A stretch of 55,192 nt of DNA, taken from the NCBI RefSeq assembly GCF_004745575.1, contig NZ_RPEM01000005.1, positions 241,009 through 296,200 on the forward strand. Reading direction: 5' to 3'. The stretch comes from Pseudotabrizicola sediminis. Lineage in GTDB: Bacteria > Pseudomonadota > Alphaproteobacteria > Rhodobacterales > Rhodobacteraceae. The translations under genes were made by a program, and so were the position numbers. The notes beneath the pieces were generated by a model, which worked only from the letters and a program-made list of their open reading frames with translations, searched no databases and was not told the origin of the DNA. Positions 7,621 through 17,321 of the stretch are shown one piece after another; position 1 is the stretch's first letter; each line of letters opens with the position of its first letter.

Positions 7621-9065
7621 TGACCGTGGCCCTCTGGACCTCTGCCGATGCCGTCAAAGCCACTGGCGGCACGACAACAGCGCCGTGGCAGGCCAGCGGC
7701 GTGTCCATCGACACCCGCAGCCTGCAACCGGGCGACCTGTTCGTGGCGCTGAAAGACGCGCGCGACGGCCATGACTTTGTGGCGCAGGCCCTTGCCAAAG
7801 GTGCCGCCGCCGCCCTTGTCACGCACCGCCCCGACGGCGTGGCCGCCGATGCCCCCCTTCTGATCGTGCCAGATGTGCTCGAAGCGCTGGAACATATGGG
7901 CACCTTTGCCCGTGCCCGGACGCGCGCCAAAGTCGTCGGCGTCACCGGATCGGTCGGCAAGACCTCCACCAAGGAGATGTTGCGCGCTATCCTTGCAGGC
8001 CAAGGCCGCGTCCATGCCGCCGAGGCCAGCTACAACAACCACTGGGGCGTGCCCCTGACCCTTGCCCGCATGCCCGTCGATGCCGACTTCGCGGTGATCG
8101 AGATCGGCATGAACCACCCCGGCGAAATTGCCCCCCTTGCGCGCATGGCGCAGCCCCATGTGATCCTGATCACGATCGTCGCCCCCGCCCATCTGGAAGC
8201 CTTCCCGGATGTTGAGGCCATTGCCCATGAAAAGGCCGCCATCATGGATGGCCTCATGCCAGACGGCATTGCCATCCTGAACGCCGACCTGCCCACCACG
8301 CCGATCCTGCTGGCCAAAGCCGCCGCCGCCGGGGCAAGCGCTGTGCTCTTCGGCACCAGCCCCGTCGCACACTACCACATGGACCACGCGCAGATCACCG
8401 ATGACGCCACCGTGGTCCGCGCCACCCGCAATGGTGCCCCCCTGCTGTTCAAGGTCCGCACCCCGGGCAAACACTTCGCTCTCAACGCGCTTGCCGCCCT
8501 CGCCGTGGCCGACGCGCTTGGCTGTGACGCCACCATCGCCGCCTGTGACATCGGCAACTGGCAGCCCCCCGTCGGGCGCGGCACCCGCGAAACCATCCTG
8601 CTCGACCGCATTGACGAGACCAGCTTTCAACTGATCGACGACGCCTTCAACGCCAACCCGGCCTCGATGGCCGCCAGTCTCGATGTCCTTATCGCTGCCC
8701 GGCCCGAAAACGGTGTGGGCCGCGTGGGGCAGGGTCGCCGCATTGCGATTCTGGGCGACATGCTGGAACTCGGCCCCACAGAAACCGCGCTCCACGTCGC
8801 CATCGCCCGCCATCCGGGCCTGACCGCCATCAATACCATCCATTGCGTCGGCCCGCGCATGCGCGCCCTGCACGCCGCCCTGCCGCGCCCCCAGCGCGGC
8901 GAATGGGTCGACACCGCCGCCGACCTTGCCGCCCACGCCCGCCAGCTGGTGGATGCAGGCGACATCATTCTCGTCAAAGGCTCCAAGGGATCAAAGGTCA
9001 GCCTCGTCGTTGACGCCCTGCGCAAAATGGGCCAAGGCAACGCCCCAACAGAAGGGACCGCCTGA
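7620..9065 (+). CDS. murF: UDP-MurNAc-tripeptide-D-Ala-D-Ala ligase MurF
   Basis: MurF adds the D-Ala-D-Ala dipeptide to complete the UDP-MurNAc-pentapeptide. The 481-residue protein shows the Mur ligase P-loop GSVGKTS (Lys114), the EIGMNHPGEI motif characteristic of MurF, and DDAFNANPASM in the C-terminal part. It is coupled to murE by a TGATG overlap, and mraY begins at the very next base after its stop. It acts in the cytoplasm on the MurE product and D-Ala-D-Ala from the Ddl encoded at 18911-19828. Confidence 0.97.
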   Translation: MTVALWTSADAVKATGGTTTAPWQASGVSIDTRSLQPGDLFVALKDARDGHDFVAQALAKGAAAALVTHRPDGVAADAPLLIVPDVLEALEHMGTFARARTRAKVVGVTGSVGKTSTKEMLRAILAGQGRVHAAEASYNNHWGVPLTLARMPVDADFAVIEIGMNHPGEIAPLARMAQPHVILITIVAPAHLEAFPDVEAIAHEKAAIMDGLMPDGIAILNADLPTTPILLAKAAAAGASAVLFGTSPVAHYHMDHAQITDDATVVRATRNGAPLLFKVRTPGKHFALNALAALAVADALGCDATIAACDIGNWQPPVGRGTRETILLDRIDETSFQLIDDAFNANPASMAASLDVLIAARPENGVGRVGQGRRIAILGDMLELGPTETALHVAIARHPGLTAINTIHCVGPRMRALHAALPRPQRGEWVDTAADLAAHARQLVDAGDIILVKGSKGSKVSLVVDALRKMGQGNAPTEGTA

Positions 9066-10148
9066 ATGCTGTATCTGCTGACCGAGTTTTCCGGCGGAGG
9101 GGATTTTTTCAACCTCTTCCGCTACATCACTTTCCGCGCCGGTGGTGCCTTTCTGACCGCGCTGATCTTCGGGTTCATGTTCGGCCAGCCCCTGATCAAC
9201 ATCCTGCGCCGCAAGCAGGGCAAGGGTCAGCCGATCCGCGATGATGGCCCGGCCTCGCATTTCGCCAAGGCAGGCACGCCCACTATGGGGGGGCTGCTGA
9301 TCCTGTCGGCCCTGCTGTTCTCCACCCTGCTCTGGGCGCGGCTCGACAACCCTTATGTCTGGATCGTGCTGCTGGTCACCCTTGCCTTCGGCCTGATCGG
9401 TTTTGCCGATGACTATGCCAAGGTCACCAAACAAACCACCAAGGGTGTCTCGGGCAAGGTCCGGTTCACCGCTGGTCTGGTGATCGCCGCCCTCGCCACC
9501 TTTGCGGCCGCCAGCTTCCACCCGCCGGAACTGACCAGCCAGCTGGCGTTTCCGTTCCTGAAAGACCTGCTGCTGAACATGTCTTTCTTCTTCATTCCCT
9601 TCGGGATGATCGTCATCGTGGGCTCTGCCAATGCGGTAAACCTGACTGACGGGCTTGATGGCCTTGCCATCATGCCGGTGATGATCGCCGCCGGCACCTT
9701 CGGGGTGATCGCCTATGTCGTTGGCAACTTCAATTACACCACCTATCTGGGCGTCCACTTCGTGCCCGGCACCGGGGAACTCCTGATCTTCTGTGCCGCC
9801 CTGTTCGGCGGCGGCATGGGCTTTTTGTGGTACAACGCTCCGCCTGCGGCGGTGTTCATGGGCGACACCGGCAGCCTCGCCCTCGGCGGCGCGCTGGGTG
9901 CTATTGCGGTCTGCACCAAGCACGAAATCGTCCTCGCCATCGTCGGCGGCCTGTTCGTGGTCGAGGCACTTTCGGTCATCATTCAGGTGCTCTACTTCAA
10001 AAGCACCGGCAAACGGGTGTTCCTGATGGCCCCGATCCACCACCATTTCGAGAAAAAAGGCTGGGCCGAACCCCAGATCGTGATCCGCTTCTGGATCATC
10101 AGCCTGATCCTCGCCCTGATCGGTCTGGCGACGCTCAAGGTGCGGTGA
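9066..10148 (+). CDS. mraY: Phospho-MurNAc-pentapeptide translocase MraY
   Basis: MraY transfers phospho-MurNAc-pentapeptide to undecaprenyl phosphate to make lipid I at the inner membrane. The 360-residue protein is strongly hydrophobic with about ten membrane segments. It carries the family motifs [15 protein letters not shown] (the aspartate pair near the active site), [13 protein letters not shown] and PIHHHFE, with the HHH cytoplasmic loop near the C-terminus. It starts immediately after the murF stop. Downstream the dcw order is broken by an unrelated DUF2161 gene before murD resumes. Confidence 0.97.
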   Translation: MLYLLTEFSGGGDFFNLFRYITFRAGGAFLTALIFGFMFGQPLINILRRKQGKGQPIRDDGPASHFAKAGTPTMGGLLILSALLFSTLLWARLDNPYVWIVLLVTLAFGLIGFADDYAKVTKQTTKGVSGKVRFTAGLVIAALATFAAASFHPPELTSQLAFPFLKDLLLNMSFFFIPFGMIVIVGSANAVNLTDGLDGLAIMPVMIAAGTFGVIAYVVGNFNYTTYLGVHFVPGTGELLIFCAALFGGGMGFLWYNAPPAAVFMGDTGSLALGGALGAIAVCTKHEIVLAIVGGLFVVEALSVIIQVLYFKSTGKRVFLMAPIHHHFEKKGWAEPQIVIRFWIISLILALIGLATLKVR

Positions 10149-10190
10149 CGGCATATGGGCCGCACCAAACCACCGTCGCTTGGTGGGTGC

Positions 10191-10268
10191 CCCCGGGGCT
10201 TTGCACCGGTGCCACCCACCGGGCCCGCGCAACGCCACACCAAAAGGTAGGGCGGGGTTCACCCCGCC
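10191..10268. repeat. Intergenic inverted repeats, including dispersed TAGGGCGGGGT palindrome
   Basis: The mraY-DUF2161 gap (10149-10434) holds a GGTGGGT/ACCCACC inverted repeat near 10180-10220. It also holds a perfect GC palindrome at 10248-10268 (TAGGGCGGGG TT CA CCCCGCC). The second element recurs, inverted, at 26018-26038 in front of recN, so it is a dispersed repeat family. As RNA it would form a stable hairpin after mraY. No T-run follows, so termination is uncertain. Confidence 0.6.
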
Positions 10269-10357
10269 ACCCTTGTCGCCGCCCGCCAAAAGCGCAATCC
10301 TGCCACCATATCCCAACCGGATCACCCTCCCGCCCCAATCCTTTCGATCGTCAAAAC

Positions 10358-10373
10358 GTTAAAGTTCTTTAAC
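10358..10373. promoter_or_regulatory. 16-bp palindrome upstream of the DUF2161 gene
   Basis: GTTAAAG TT CTTTAAC is a perfect inverted repeat 60 nt upstream of the TTG start. It contains two TTAA half-sites 6 nt apart, which resembles, but does not match, the CtrA spacing of TTAA-N7-TTAA. A TATAAC -10-like hexamer lies near 10396. It may be an operator for an independent promoter of this inserted gene. Confidence 0.35.
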
Positions 10374-10434
10374 CTCAAAGACCCAAGCTATTGATATAAC
10401 TCACCCCACCTCTCTGCAGCACAGTGGGCATCCC

Positions 10435-11097
10435 TTGAAAGAATCCGACCTATACCACCCCGTCAAAGCCTTCCTCGAAGCCCAGGGCTATACCGTCAAG
10501 GCCGAGGTGGGGGCGGCGGATGTCATGGCCTGCCGCGACCCCGACCCGCCGGTGATCGTGGAACTGAAGACCGCTCTCAACCTGCCCCTGATCCTGCAGG
10601 GCGTGGCGCGGCAGGGGCTGTTTGACCACGTCTACCTCGCCGTCCCCCAGCCCATAAAATGGACCCACCGCTACCGCGACCTGACGGCCCTCCTGCGCCG
10701 CCTCGGCCTCGGACTGCTGACGGTCCGCGAGGGCAGGGTGGAGCCGCACCTCGACCCCGCGCCCTATCAACCCCGCAAGAACATCACCAAAGCCGCCCGC
10801 ATGCTGCGCGAGTTTCAGAAGCGCGACGGCGACCCCAACACCGGCGGTACCACCGGCATCAAACGGATGACCGCCTACCGCCAGGACGCCCTGCGCCTTG
10901 CCGCCGCGTTGGCACCGTTGGCCGAAGGCACCAGCCCGGCAGTGCTCGCCCGGGCCACCGGGGTCACCCGGGCGGGCGCGTTCCTGCGGGACAATCACTA
11001 CGGCTGGTTCGATCATCCCGCCAAGGGCCGCTACACGCTGTCCCCCGCTGGCCATGGCGCCCTCTTCCAACATGCGCCGCCATCCCCTATCCCGTGA
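10435..11097 (+). CDS. DUF2161 family putative PD-(D/E)XK nuclease-like protein
   Basis: This 220-residue protein of the DUF2161 family (annotated in general as a PD-(D/E)XK-type phosphodiesterase fold) has the motif Asp29 followed by Glu43-Leu-Lys45 (VIVELKT), the expected catalytic D...ExK signature. The C-terminal part, with TGIKRMTAYRQDALR and a predicted small helical domain, may bind DNA. No biochemical function is known to me. The start is a TTG at 10435; no ATG gives a full domain. It sits between mraY and murD, with its own palindrome upstream, so it is a guest in the dcw cluster rather than a cell-wall enzyme. Confidence 0.75.
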   Translation: MKESDLYHPVKAFLEAQGYTVKAEVGAADVMACRDPDPPVIVELKTALNLPLILQGVARQGLFDHVYLAVPQPIKWTHRYRDLTALLRRLGLGLLTVREGRVEPHLDPAPYQPRKNITKAARMLREFQKRDGDPNTGGTTGIKRMTAYRQDALRLAAALAPLAEGTSPAVLARATGVTRAGAFLRDNHYGWFDHPAKGRYTLSPAGHGALFQHAPPSPIP

Positions 11098-11121
11098 GGG
11101 ATCAATAAAAAGGGGCGGCAG

Positions 11122-12534
11122 ATGATTCCAGTCAAGGGCTATGCAGGCGCAAAGGTTGCCGTTCTGGGCCTCGGTCGCTCTGGCCTCGCCACAGCCGGCG
11201 CGTTGATCGCGGGCGGGGCAGAGCCGCTGCTGTGGGACGACAGCCCCGAGGCGCGCGCAAAGGCCGAAGCCGAAGGCTTCACCCTCACCGATCTGACCCG
11301 GGCGAACGCCTTTGACGGTGTGGCCTGCCTGATCACCAGCCCTGGCATCCCGCACCTGTATCCGACCCCCAACAAGATCCTGGCGCGCGCGCTGGCCGAA
11401 GGGGTGCCGCTGGACAATGACATCGGCCTGTTTTTCCGCAGCTTCGCCGCATCGGACTGGGAAGATTTCGAGGTGATGCCACGCGTGGTCTGCGTGACCG
11501 GGTCGAACGGCAAGTCGACCACTACGGCGCTGATCCACCATATTCTGGAGGTCGCGGGCAGGCCCGTGCAGATGGCGGGGAACATCGGCAAGGGGGTGCT
11601 GTCAATCGACCCCGCGCAGGACGGCGAGGTGGTGGTGCTGGAACTGTCCAGTTATCAGACCGATCTGGCCCGGGCGCTGACGCCGGATGTGGCGGTCTTC
11701 ACCAACCTGTCGCCCGACCATCTGGACCGGCACAATGGCATGGGCGGTTATTTTGCGGCCAAGCGGCGGCTGTTTGCCGAAGGCGGGCCGGACCGGGCGG
11801 TGATCGGGGTGGATGAGGTGGAGGGGCAGTTTCTGGCCAACCAGTTGGGTATGGGCCCGCAGGATGACCGGGTGATCCGGATCTCGTCGGGACAAAAGCT
11901 GGACCAGTTCGGCTGGGCCGTCTTTGCCCGCAAGGGCTTTTTGTCGGAATGGCGCAAGGGGCGGCAGGTGGCGAACATCGACCTGCGCGAGGTTTCGGGT
12001 CTTCCGGGGGCGCATAATCACCAGAACGCCTGCGCGGCCTATGCGGCATGCCGGGCGCTGGGAATTGCGCCGAAGCTGATCGAGGGGGCGTTCGGGACGT
12101 TCGCCGGCCTGCCGCATCGTAGCCAGCTGGTGGGCGAGCGTGGCGGGGTGCGCTTCATCAACGACTCGAAGGCCACCAATGTCGACAGCGCGGCCAAGGC
12201 GCTGCAGGCCTTTCCGGCCATTCGCTGGATTGCGGGCGGGATGGGCAAGGACGGTGGGATTGCGGGTTTGCGGCCCTTCCTCGGGTCGGTGGTGAAGGCC
12301 TATCTGATCGGCCATTCCGCGCGCGATTTTGCCTTGCAGCTGGGCGATACCCCGCATGAGATCTGCGGGACCATGGCGCAGGCCGTGGCCCGCGCCGCGG
12401 CCGAGGCGGAAGCGGGCGAGGTGGTGCTTCTGGCCCCGGCGGCGGCCAGTTTTGACCAATATCCCAACTTTGAAAAACGGGGCGATGATTTTGTGGCGCA
12501 GGTGCAGGTGGTGACGGAGACGGGCGGCGACTAG
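11122..12534 (+). CDS. murD: UDP-MurNAc-L-alanine:D-glutamate ligase MurD
   Basis: MurD adds D-glutamate to UDP-MurNAc-L-Ala in the cytoplasm. The 470-residue protein has an N-terminal Rossmann-like UDP-binding domain (GLGRSG), the P-loop GSNGKST (Lys131), the LSSYQ and [10 protein letters not shown] motifs of the central domain, and FINDSKATN in the C-terminal domain. All are standard for MurD. The ATG at 11122 is preceded by GGGGCGG. Base use shifts from C-rich to G-rich coding strand within this gene (around 11.4-11.6 kb). Nothing suggests loss of function. Confidence 0.97.
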   Translation: MIPVKGYAGAKVAVLGLGRSGLATAGALIAGGAEPLLWDDSPEARAKAEAEGFTLTDLTRANAFDGVACLITSPGIPHLYPTPNKILARALAEGVPLDNDIGLFFRSFAASDWEDFEVMPRVVCVTGSNGKSTTTALIHHILEVAGRPVQMAGNIGKGVLSIDPAQDGEVVVLELSSYQTDLARALTPDVAVFTNLSPDHLDRHNGMGGYFAAKRRLFAEGGPDRAVIGVDEVEGQFLANQLGMGPQDDRVIRISSGQKLDQFGWAVFARKGFLSEWRKGRQVANIDLREVSGLPGAHNHQNACAAYAACRALGIAPKLIEGAFGTFAGLPHRSQLVGERGGVRFINDSKATNVDSAAKALQAFPAIRWIAGGMGKDGGIAGLRPFLGSVVKAYLIGHSARDFALQLGDTPHEICGTMAQAVARAAAEAEAGEVVLLAPAAASFDQYPNFEKRGDDFVAQVQVVTETGGD

Positions 12535-12683
12535 GAGCAGCCCAGCCATTTTTCTGGGATAAGGGCAGGGTGCAACACAGCAGGCCGTTTTTATATTATT
12601 TTAAAACAATGGCTTGGCCCTATGTTGGGCCTGGCAATTTTACCGAATTGCCCGCAGGTCACATGGCGGCCCCCTCGGCTGGG

Positions 12684-12722
12684 TGCGGATGCCTCCGGCG
12701 GGAATATTTGGCAAAGCAGCAG
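12684..12722 (+). repeat. Rhodobacterales-type dispersed repeat in the murD-ftsW gap
   Basis: The stretch GGATGCCTCCGGCGGGAATA followed by TTTGGCAAAG resembles, from memory, a short repeat common after genes in Rhodobacteraceae (GCCTCCGGCGGG...TATTT...GCAAAGATGAA). It contains a small GCC/GGC hairpin. The rest of the 370-base murD-ftsW gap (12535-12904) is AT-rich near 12585-12610 and holds no gene I can support. Ribosome-binding and promoter signals there are weak. Confidence 0.45.
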
Positions 12723-12904
12723 ATCCTTTGACGCAGAGTGCCTTGACAGCGCGCGAGAAGGGGGACCTTGGCCCTGAAACGGGCGTGGCAGTGGCCCGTG
12801 GCGGCGCTGCTTTCTGCTGGCTTTACGACGTCGTATTGAGTAGAGTTTTAGACAGACCCGGCAAACGGGCAATCGGCAGTGCAGGCATTACAGGCGGTTT
12901 TCCC

Positions 12905-14068
12905 ATGACTGAAATGGTCTATGGCTCCAGTCCCGTTCGGGTGACAGAGCCGGTGCTTCCCCGTTGGTGGCGCACCATCGACAAATGGTCCCTGACCGCT
13001 GTGATGGTTCTGTTCGGCATTGGCCTGCTGTTGGGGCTTGCGGCATCGGTGCCGCTTGCAAGCCGCAACGGGCTGGATGATTTCTATTATGTGCAGCGGC
13101 AAGCGGTGTTTGGCGTGATCGCACTGTTCACTATGGCCGGGGTTTCGATGATGCCGCCGGTGATGATCCGGCGCTTGGGGGTCATCGGCTTTGCCGGGGC
13201 CTTTGTCGCGCTGATGCTGCTGCCGATGTTCGGCACCGATTTCGGCAAGGGGGCGGTGCGCTGGTTTTCCTTTGGCTTTGCGTCGGTGCAGCCGTCAGAG
13301 TTTCTGAAGCCCGGGTTCATGGTGATCGTGGCCTGGCTGATGGCGGCGGGGCAGGATCTGAACGGTCCGCCCGGCAAATCGGTCTCGTTCGGGCTGACCT
13401 TTGTGGTGGTGATGCTGCTGGCGATCCAGCCTGATTTCGGGCAGGCGGCGCTGATCCTGTTCGGCTGGGGCGTGATCTATTTCGTGGCCGGGGCACCGAT
13501 GACGCTGATCGCGGTTATTCTGGGGATTGTCAGCTTTGGCGGGACGGTCGCCTATGAAAGCTCGGAGCACTTTGCCCGGCGGATCGACGGGTTTCTGAAC
13601 CCCGAGATCGACCCGCGCAGCCAGATTGGCTATGCCACCAATGCGATTCAGGAAGGCGGCTTTTTCGGCGTCGGCGTCGGTGAGGGGCAGGTGAAATGGA
13701 CGCTTCCGGACGCGCATACCGATTTCATTATCGCGGTCGCGGCAGAAGAATACGGGCTTATTCTGGTGCTGATCATTCTGGCGCTGTACGGCACCATCGT
13801 GGTGCGCAGCCTGTTCCGGCTGATGCGGGAGCGTGACCCGTTCATCCGGCTGGCAGGCACCGGGCTTGCCTGCATCTTTGGCGTGCAGGCGATGATCAAC
13901 ATGGGCGTGGCGGTGCGGTTGCTGCCCGCCAAGGGGATGACGCTGCCCTTTGTCAGCTATGGCGGGTCGTCGGTCATTGCGGCAGGCATCACGGTGGGGA
14001 TGCTGCTGGCCCTGACCCGCACGCGCCCGCAGGGCGAGATTGGCGACATTCTGCGCAGGGGGCGGTGA
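12905..14068 (+). CDS. ftsW: SEDS family peptidoglycan polymerase FtsW
   Basis: FtsW polymerises septal glycan strands from lipid II together with FtsI. The 387-residue polytopic protein has about ten membrane segments and the SEDS signatures [15 protein letters not shown], and near the C-terminus [25 protein letters not shown] (positions 13900-13974). The frame is open upstream to 12614, but that part looks non-coding, and the ATG at 12905 gives the expected short cytoplasmic N-terminus. Its stop overlaps the murG start (TGATG). Confidence 0.95.
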   Translation: MTEMVYGSSPVRVTEPVLPRWWRTIDKWSLTAVMVLFGIGLLLGLAASVPLASRNGLDDFYYVQRQAVFGVIALFTMAGVSMMPPVMIRRLGVIGFAGAFVALMLLPMFGTDFGKGAVRWFSFGFASVQPSEFLKPGFMVIVAWLMAAGQDLNGPPGKSVSFGLTFVVVMLLAIQPDFGQAALILFGWGVIYFVAGAPMTLIAVILGIVSFGGTVAYESSEHFARRIDGFLNPEIDPRSQIGYATNAIQEGGFFGVGVGEGQVKWTLPDAHTDFIIAVAAEEYGLILVLIILALYGTIVVRSLFRLMRERDPFIRLAGTGLACIFGVQAMINMGVAVRLLPAKGMTLPFVSYGGSSVIAAGITVGMLLALTRTRPQGEIGDILRRGR

Positions 14069-15180
14069 TGGCGCGCGGACCTTTGCTTCTGATCGCGGCG
14101 GGCGGCACCGGGGGGCATATGTTCCCCGCACAAGCCCTGGCCGAGGCGATGGTGCGCAAGGGCTGGCGGGTGAAACTGTCGACCGATGCACGCGGCGCGC
14201 GTTATGCGGGCGGCTTTCCGCATGTGGTGGCGGTGGAGCAGGTGGCCTCGGCCACCTTTGCGCGTGGCGGGATGCTGACACGGGCTTTGGTGCCGTTCCG
14301 CATTGCGGGCGGCGTGCTGGGCGCGGTGGTGGCACAGTTGCGCGACCGGCCTGCGGTGGTGGTGGGATTTGGTGGCTATCCAACAATTCCGGCGCTGGCG
14401 GCGGCATGGGTGCTGCGTAGGCCAAGGATGATCCATGAACAGAACGGCGTGCTGGGGCGGGTGAACACGCTGTTTGCCCCGCGCGTGGACCGGGTGGCCT
14501 GTGGCACTTGGCCGACCGATCTGCCCGAAGGCGTGGCGGGGGTGCATACCGGCAACCCGGTGCGGCTGGCGGTGCTGGACCGGGCGGGGGCGGGCTATAT
14601 CGCGCCCGGTGATTACCCGATGTCTTTGGTGGTGATCGGCGGAAGCCAAGGTGCGCGCATCCTGTCGGATGTGGTGCCGGAGGCGGTGGCGCTGCTGCCC
14701 GATGCGATCCGCCGCAATCTGCGGGTGGCGCATCAGGCGCGGGCCGAGGATATCGACCGGGTGGTCGCGGTTTACGCCGAGGCGGGCATCAGGGCGGAGG
14801 TGCAGCCGTTCTTTACCGACATCCCGGCGCGGTTGAGCGAGGCGCAGCTGGTGGTTTCACGTTCCGGCGCATCGTCGATTGCAGATATTTCGGTGATCGG
14901 GCGGCCTGCGATCCTGATTCCCTATGCTGCGGCGACCGGGGATCACCAAAGCGCCAATGCGCGGGGGCTGTCCGGGGCCGGGGCGGCCATCGTGATTCCG
15001 GAAAAGCTGCTTGACGCGACTGGCCTCAGCGGCCACATGGCGGCGGTGTTGTCGCAGCCCGACGCCGCTACCCTGATGGCCGCCAATGCTTTGGGCCAAG
15101 GCCGTCCAGATGCCACCGACCGGTTGGTGGCGCTTGTCGAAGCGCTTGTCGCCGAAGTCCCGCCAGAAGGAACCCCGTAA
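14068..15180 (+). CDS. murG: UDP-GlcNAc:lipid I N-acetylglucosaminyltransferase MurG
   Basis: MurG converts lipid I to lipid II on the cytoplasmic face of the inner membrane. The 370-residue GT-B protein has the N-terminal [10 protein letters not shown] loop, [19 protein letters not shown], then the C-terminal-domain GGSQGARI loop and the [10 protein letters not shown] donor-binding region. The ATG at 14068 overlaps the ftsW stop; a GTG three bases earlier is possible. Its stop overlaps murC. Confidence 0.97.
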   Translation: MARGPLLLIAAGGTGGHMFPAQALAEAMVRKGWRVKLSTDARGARYAGGFPHVVAVEQVASATFARGGMLTRALVPFRIAGGVLGAVVAQLRDRPAVVVGFGGYPTIPALAAAWVLRRPRMIHEQNGVLGRVNTLFAPRVDRVACGTWPTDLPEGVAGVHTGNPVRLAVLDRAGAGYIAPGDYPMSLVVIGGSQGARILSDVVPEAVALLPDAIRRNLRVAHQARAEDIDRVVAVYAEAGIRAEVQPFFTDIPARLSEAQLVVSRSGASSIADISVIGRPAILIPYAAATGDHQSANARGLSGAGAAIVIPEKLLDATGLSGHMAAVLSQPDAATLMAANALGQGRPDATDRLVALVEALVAEVPPEGTP

Positions 15181-16592
15181 TGAATGCCGCCACCAAACTG
15201 CCACTGGAGCTGGGGCCGATCCATTTTGTGGGTATCGGCGGGATTGGCATGTCGGGCATCGCCGAGGTGCTGATGACGCTGGGCTATACCGTTCAGGGGT
15301 CGGATTCCAAGGCCAGCAAGATCACTGACCGGCTGGTCAGCCTGGGGGCCACCGTGTTCGAGGGGCAGGCGACGGAGAACATCGGCGCGGCGGCGGTGAT
15401 CGTGGTGTCGTCAGCCATCAAGAAGGGCAACCCCGAGCTTGAAGAGGCGCGGCGGCGCAAGCTGCCCGTGGTGCGCCGGGCCGAGATGCTGGCGGAACTG
15501 ATGCGGTTGCGGTCCAATATCGCGGTGGCGGGCACCCACGGCAAGACCACGACGACCACAATGGTGGCGACGCTGCTGGACAAGGGCGGGTTTGACCCCA
15601 CGGTGATCAACGGCGGGGTTATCCATTCCTATGGCTCCAACGCGCGTGCGGGGGCGGGCGAGTGGATGGTGGTGGAGGCAGACGAGTCGGACGGGTCCTT
15701 CAACCGTCTGCCCGCGACCATTGCTATCGTCACCAACATCGACCCCGAGCATATGGAACATTGGGGCAGCTTTGATGCCCTGCGCAAAGGGTTCCTCGAT
15801 TTCGTGTCGAACATCCCGTTCTACGGGCTGGCGGTGTGCTGCACCGACCATGCCGAGGTGCAGGCGCTGGTGGGTCGGGTCGCCGACCGGCGGATCGTGA
15901 CCTTTGGCTTCAACGCGCAGGCCGATGTGCGGGCGGTAAATCTGCGGTTCGAAAACGGCAGTGCTTATTTTGATGTGCTGTTGAATAACGAAGACGATGG
16001 GTCGAAAATCGAAGGCTGTGTGCTGCCGATGCCGGGCGATCACAACGTGTCAAACGCGCTGTCGGCGATTGCGGTGGCGCGGCATCTGGGTATGAAGAAA
16101 GAAGAGATCCGCGAGGCGCTTGCCAGCTTTGCCGGGGTGAACCGCCGGTTTACACGCGTGGCCGAGGTGAACGGCGTGACCATCATCGACGACTATGGCC
16201 ACCACCCGGTGGAGATTGCCGCCGTGCTGCGCGCGGCGCGGCAATCGACCAAGGGCCGGGTGATCGCGGTACATCAGCCGCACCGCTACAGCCGGTTGTC
16301 GAGCCTTTTCGAGGATTTTTGCACCTGTTTCAACGAAGCGGATGTGGTGGCGATTTCCGAGGTGTATTCGGCAGGGGAAGACCCCATTCCCGGAGCAAGT
16401 CGCGATGATCTGGTGGCCGGGCTGATCGCCCATGGCCACCGCCATGCACGCGCGGTGATTGATGAGGCCGATCTGGCCCGCCTGTTCCGCGAACAGGCGC
16501 GGCCCGGAGACATGTTTGTCTGCCTTGGCGCGGGGACGATCAGCACCTGGGCAAACAATCTGGCCGCCAAACTGGTGGAGAAAGCCGCATGA
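15180..16592 (+). CDS. murC: UDP-MurNAc:L-alanine ligase MurC
   Basis: MurC attaches L-alanine to UDP-MurNAc, the first peptide step. The 470-residue protein has the N-terminal [12 protein letters not shown] Rossmann loop, the P-loop GTHGKTTT (Lys122), EADESDGSF, and the C-terminal-domain motif DDYGHHPVE. It is coupled to murG by a TAATG overlap and to the following DUF2484 gene by an ATGA overlap. All Mur ligase landmarks are present. Confidence 0.97.
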   Translation: MNAATKLPLELGPIHFVGIGGIGMSGIAEVLMTLGYTVQGSDSKASKITDRLVSLGATVFEGQATENIGAAAVIVVSSAIKKGNPELEEARRRKLPVVRRAEMLAELMRLRSNIAVAGTHGKTTTTTMVATLLDKGGFDPTVINGGVIHSYGSNARAGAGEWMVVEADESDGSFNRLPATIAIVTNIDPEHMEHWGSFDALRKGFLDFVSNIPFYGLAVCCTDHAEVQALVGRVADRRIVTFGFNAQADVRAVNLRFENGSAYFDVLLNNEDDGSKIEGCVLPMPGDHNVSNALSAIAVARHLGMKKEEIREALASFAGVNRRFTRVAEVNGVTIIDDYGHHPVEIAAVLRAARQSTKGRVIAVHQPHRYSRLSSLFEDFCTCFNEADVVAISEVYSAGEDPIPGASRDDLVAGLIAHGHRHARAVIDEADLARLFREQARPGDMFVCLGAGTISTWANNLAAKLVEKAA

Positions 16593-16846
16593 TCAGCGCG
16601 CTTGGTGCCGCATTGCTTTGGTTGGTTGCCGCGAATGTCGTGGCGATGCTGCCCAGCCGTGACCACCACTGGCGCGCGGCCTACGTCTTGATTGCCATCG
16701 GAATCCCGTTGGTGGGTTGGGTCACCGCGCAAAACGGCCCGGTCTGGGGGATGCTGATCCTTGCAGCAGGGGCCAGTGTCCTGCGCTGGCCGCTGATCCA
16801 TTTCTGGCGCTGGTTGCGCAGCAAGAACGGCGCCCCGGCAGAATGA
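16589..16846 (+). CDS. DUF2484 family small membrane protein
   Basis: This 85-residue protein has three predicted membrane segments (about 1-20, 28-45, 50-68) and a basic C-terminus. DUF2484 is a small family I know from Rhodobacterales, commonly seen in this position next to murC; its role is unknown. The start overlaps the murC stop by four bases, so it is probably co-translated with murC. It ends seven bases before a convergent minus-strand gene, which marks the first break of the dcw transcription unit. Confidence 0.75.
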   Translation: MISALGAALLWLVAANVVAMLPSRDHHWRAAYVLIAIGIPLVGWVTAQNGPVWGMLILAAGASVLRWPLIHFWRWLRSKNGAPAE

Positions 16847-16853
16847 ACCGCGC

Positions 16854-17153
16854 TTACGAGCGGCCCTGATCGGGGGCGGGCGGATAGGGTTCGGCGCGGC
16901 CTGGGTCCATCTCGCGCGCCGCTGCGCTGGGGTCCATCGTGGGGCTTGCTGGCCGGGTCAGCGGAGGTGTGGCGCGCATGCGGCGGACGTTCCACAGGCC
17001 GAACGGTACGCCGACGATAACACCTGTGATAACGGCGACGGCAAAAAGCTGCCAACCATAGTAGCCTGCCGTCAGGCCCGCAATGACGACGATCCCGGCA
17101 ACGCAGCCGATGACCAGCGGCAGGATGGTGGATCGCAGATATGGGAAAGCCAT
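16854..17153 (-). CDS. Small two-TM membrane protein of unknown function
   Basis: This 99-residue hypothetical protein has two adjacent hydrophobic segments (about residues 9-30 and 33-50) followed by a proline-rich polar tail. I do not recognise a family. The start at 17153 is chosen because an exact AGGAGG stands 6-7 nt upstream; the longer frame lacks support. It converges on the DUF2484 gene and is divergent from the PRC-barrel gene, so it sits in reverse orientation inside the dcw cluster. A 17-bp tandem duplication (17162-17192) lies in its leader. Confidence 0.65.
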   Translation of the reverse strand: MAFPYLRSTILPLVIGCVAGIVVIAGLTAGYYGWQLFAVAVITGVIVGVPFGLWNVRRMRATPPLTRPASPTMDPSAAAREMDPGRAEPYPPAPDQGRS

Positions 17154-17161
17154 GGCTGTCC

Positions 17162-17192
17162 TCCTTGATTGAATTTGGTCCTTGATTGAATT
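17162..17192. repeat. Tandem duplication in the divergent leader
   Basis: The 14-base word TCCTTGATTGAATT occurs at 17162-17175 and again at 17179-17192, a 17-bp period. On the minus strand it duplicates the AGGA-containing leader just upstream of the ribosome-binding site of the small membrane gene. Confidence 0.8.
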
Positions 17193-17321
17193 CAACGCGG
17201 TGCTGGGGGGTGGCGTTCCGTCTTCATGCGATGGTTTCAGCGTTTTGCCGTATTTTGCACATGTTCCTTTGACCAGGCATGTCTGGAGCACCCTTGCCCG
17301 GCCCGCTTCCTCAGTTTTGCC

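Noticed and set aside
11100-11700. Possible replication origin at the skew switch in murD.
   Set aside because: No dnaA, parAB, DnaA-box cluster or AT-rich unwinding region nearby; the change lies inside an intact gene.
12614-12904. N-terminal extension of FtsW.
   Set aside because: The translated stretch is not conserved-looking; FtsW homologues start near the ATG at 12905.
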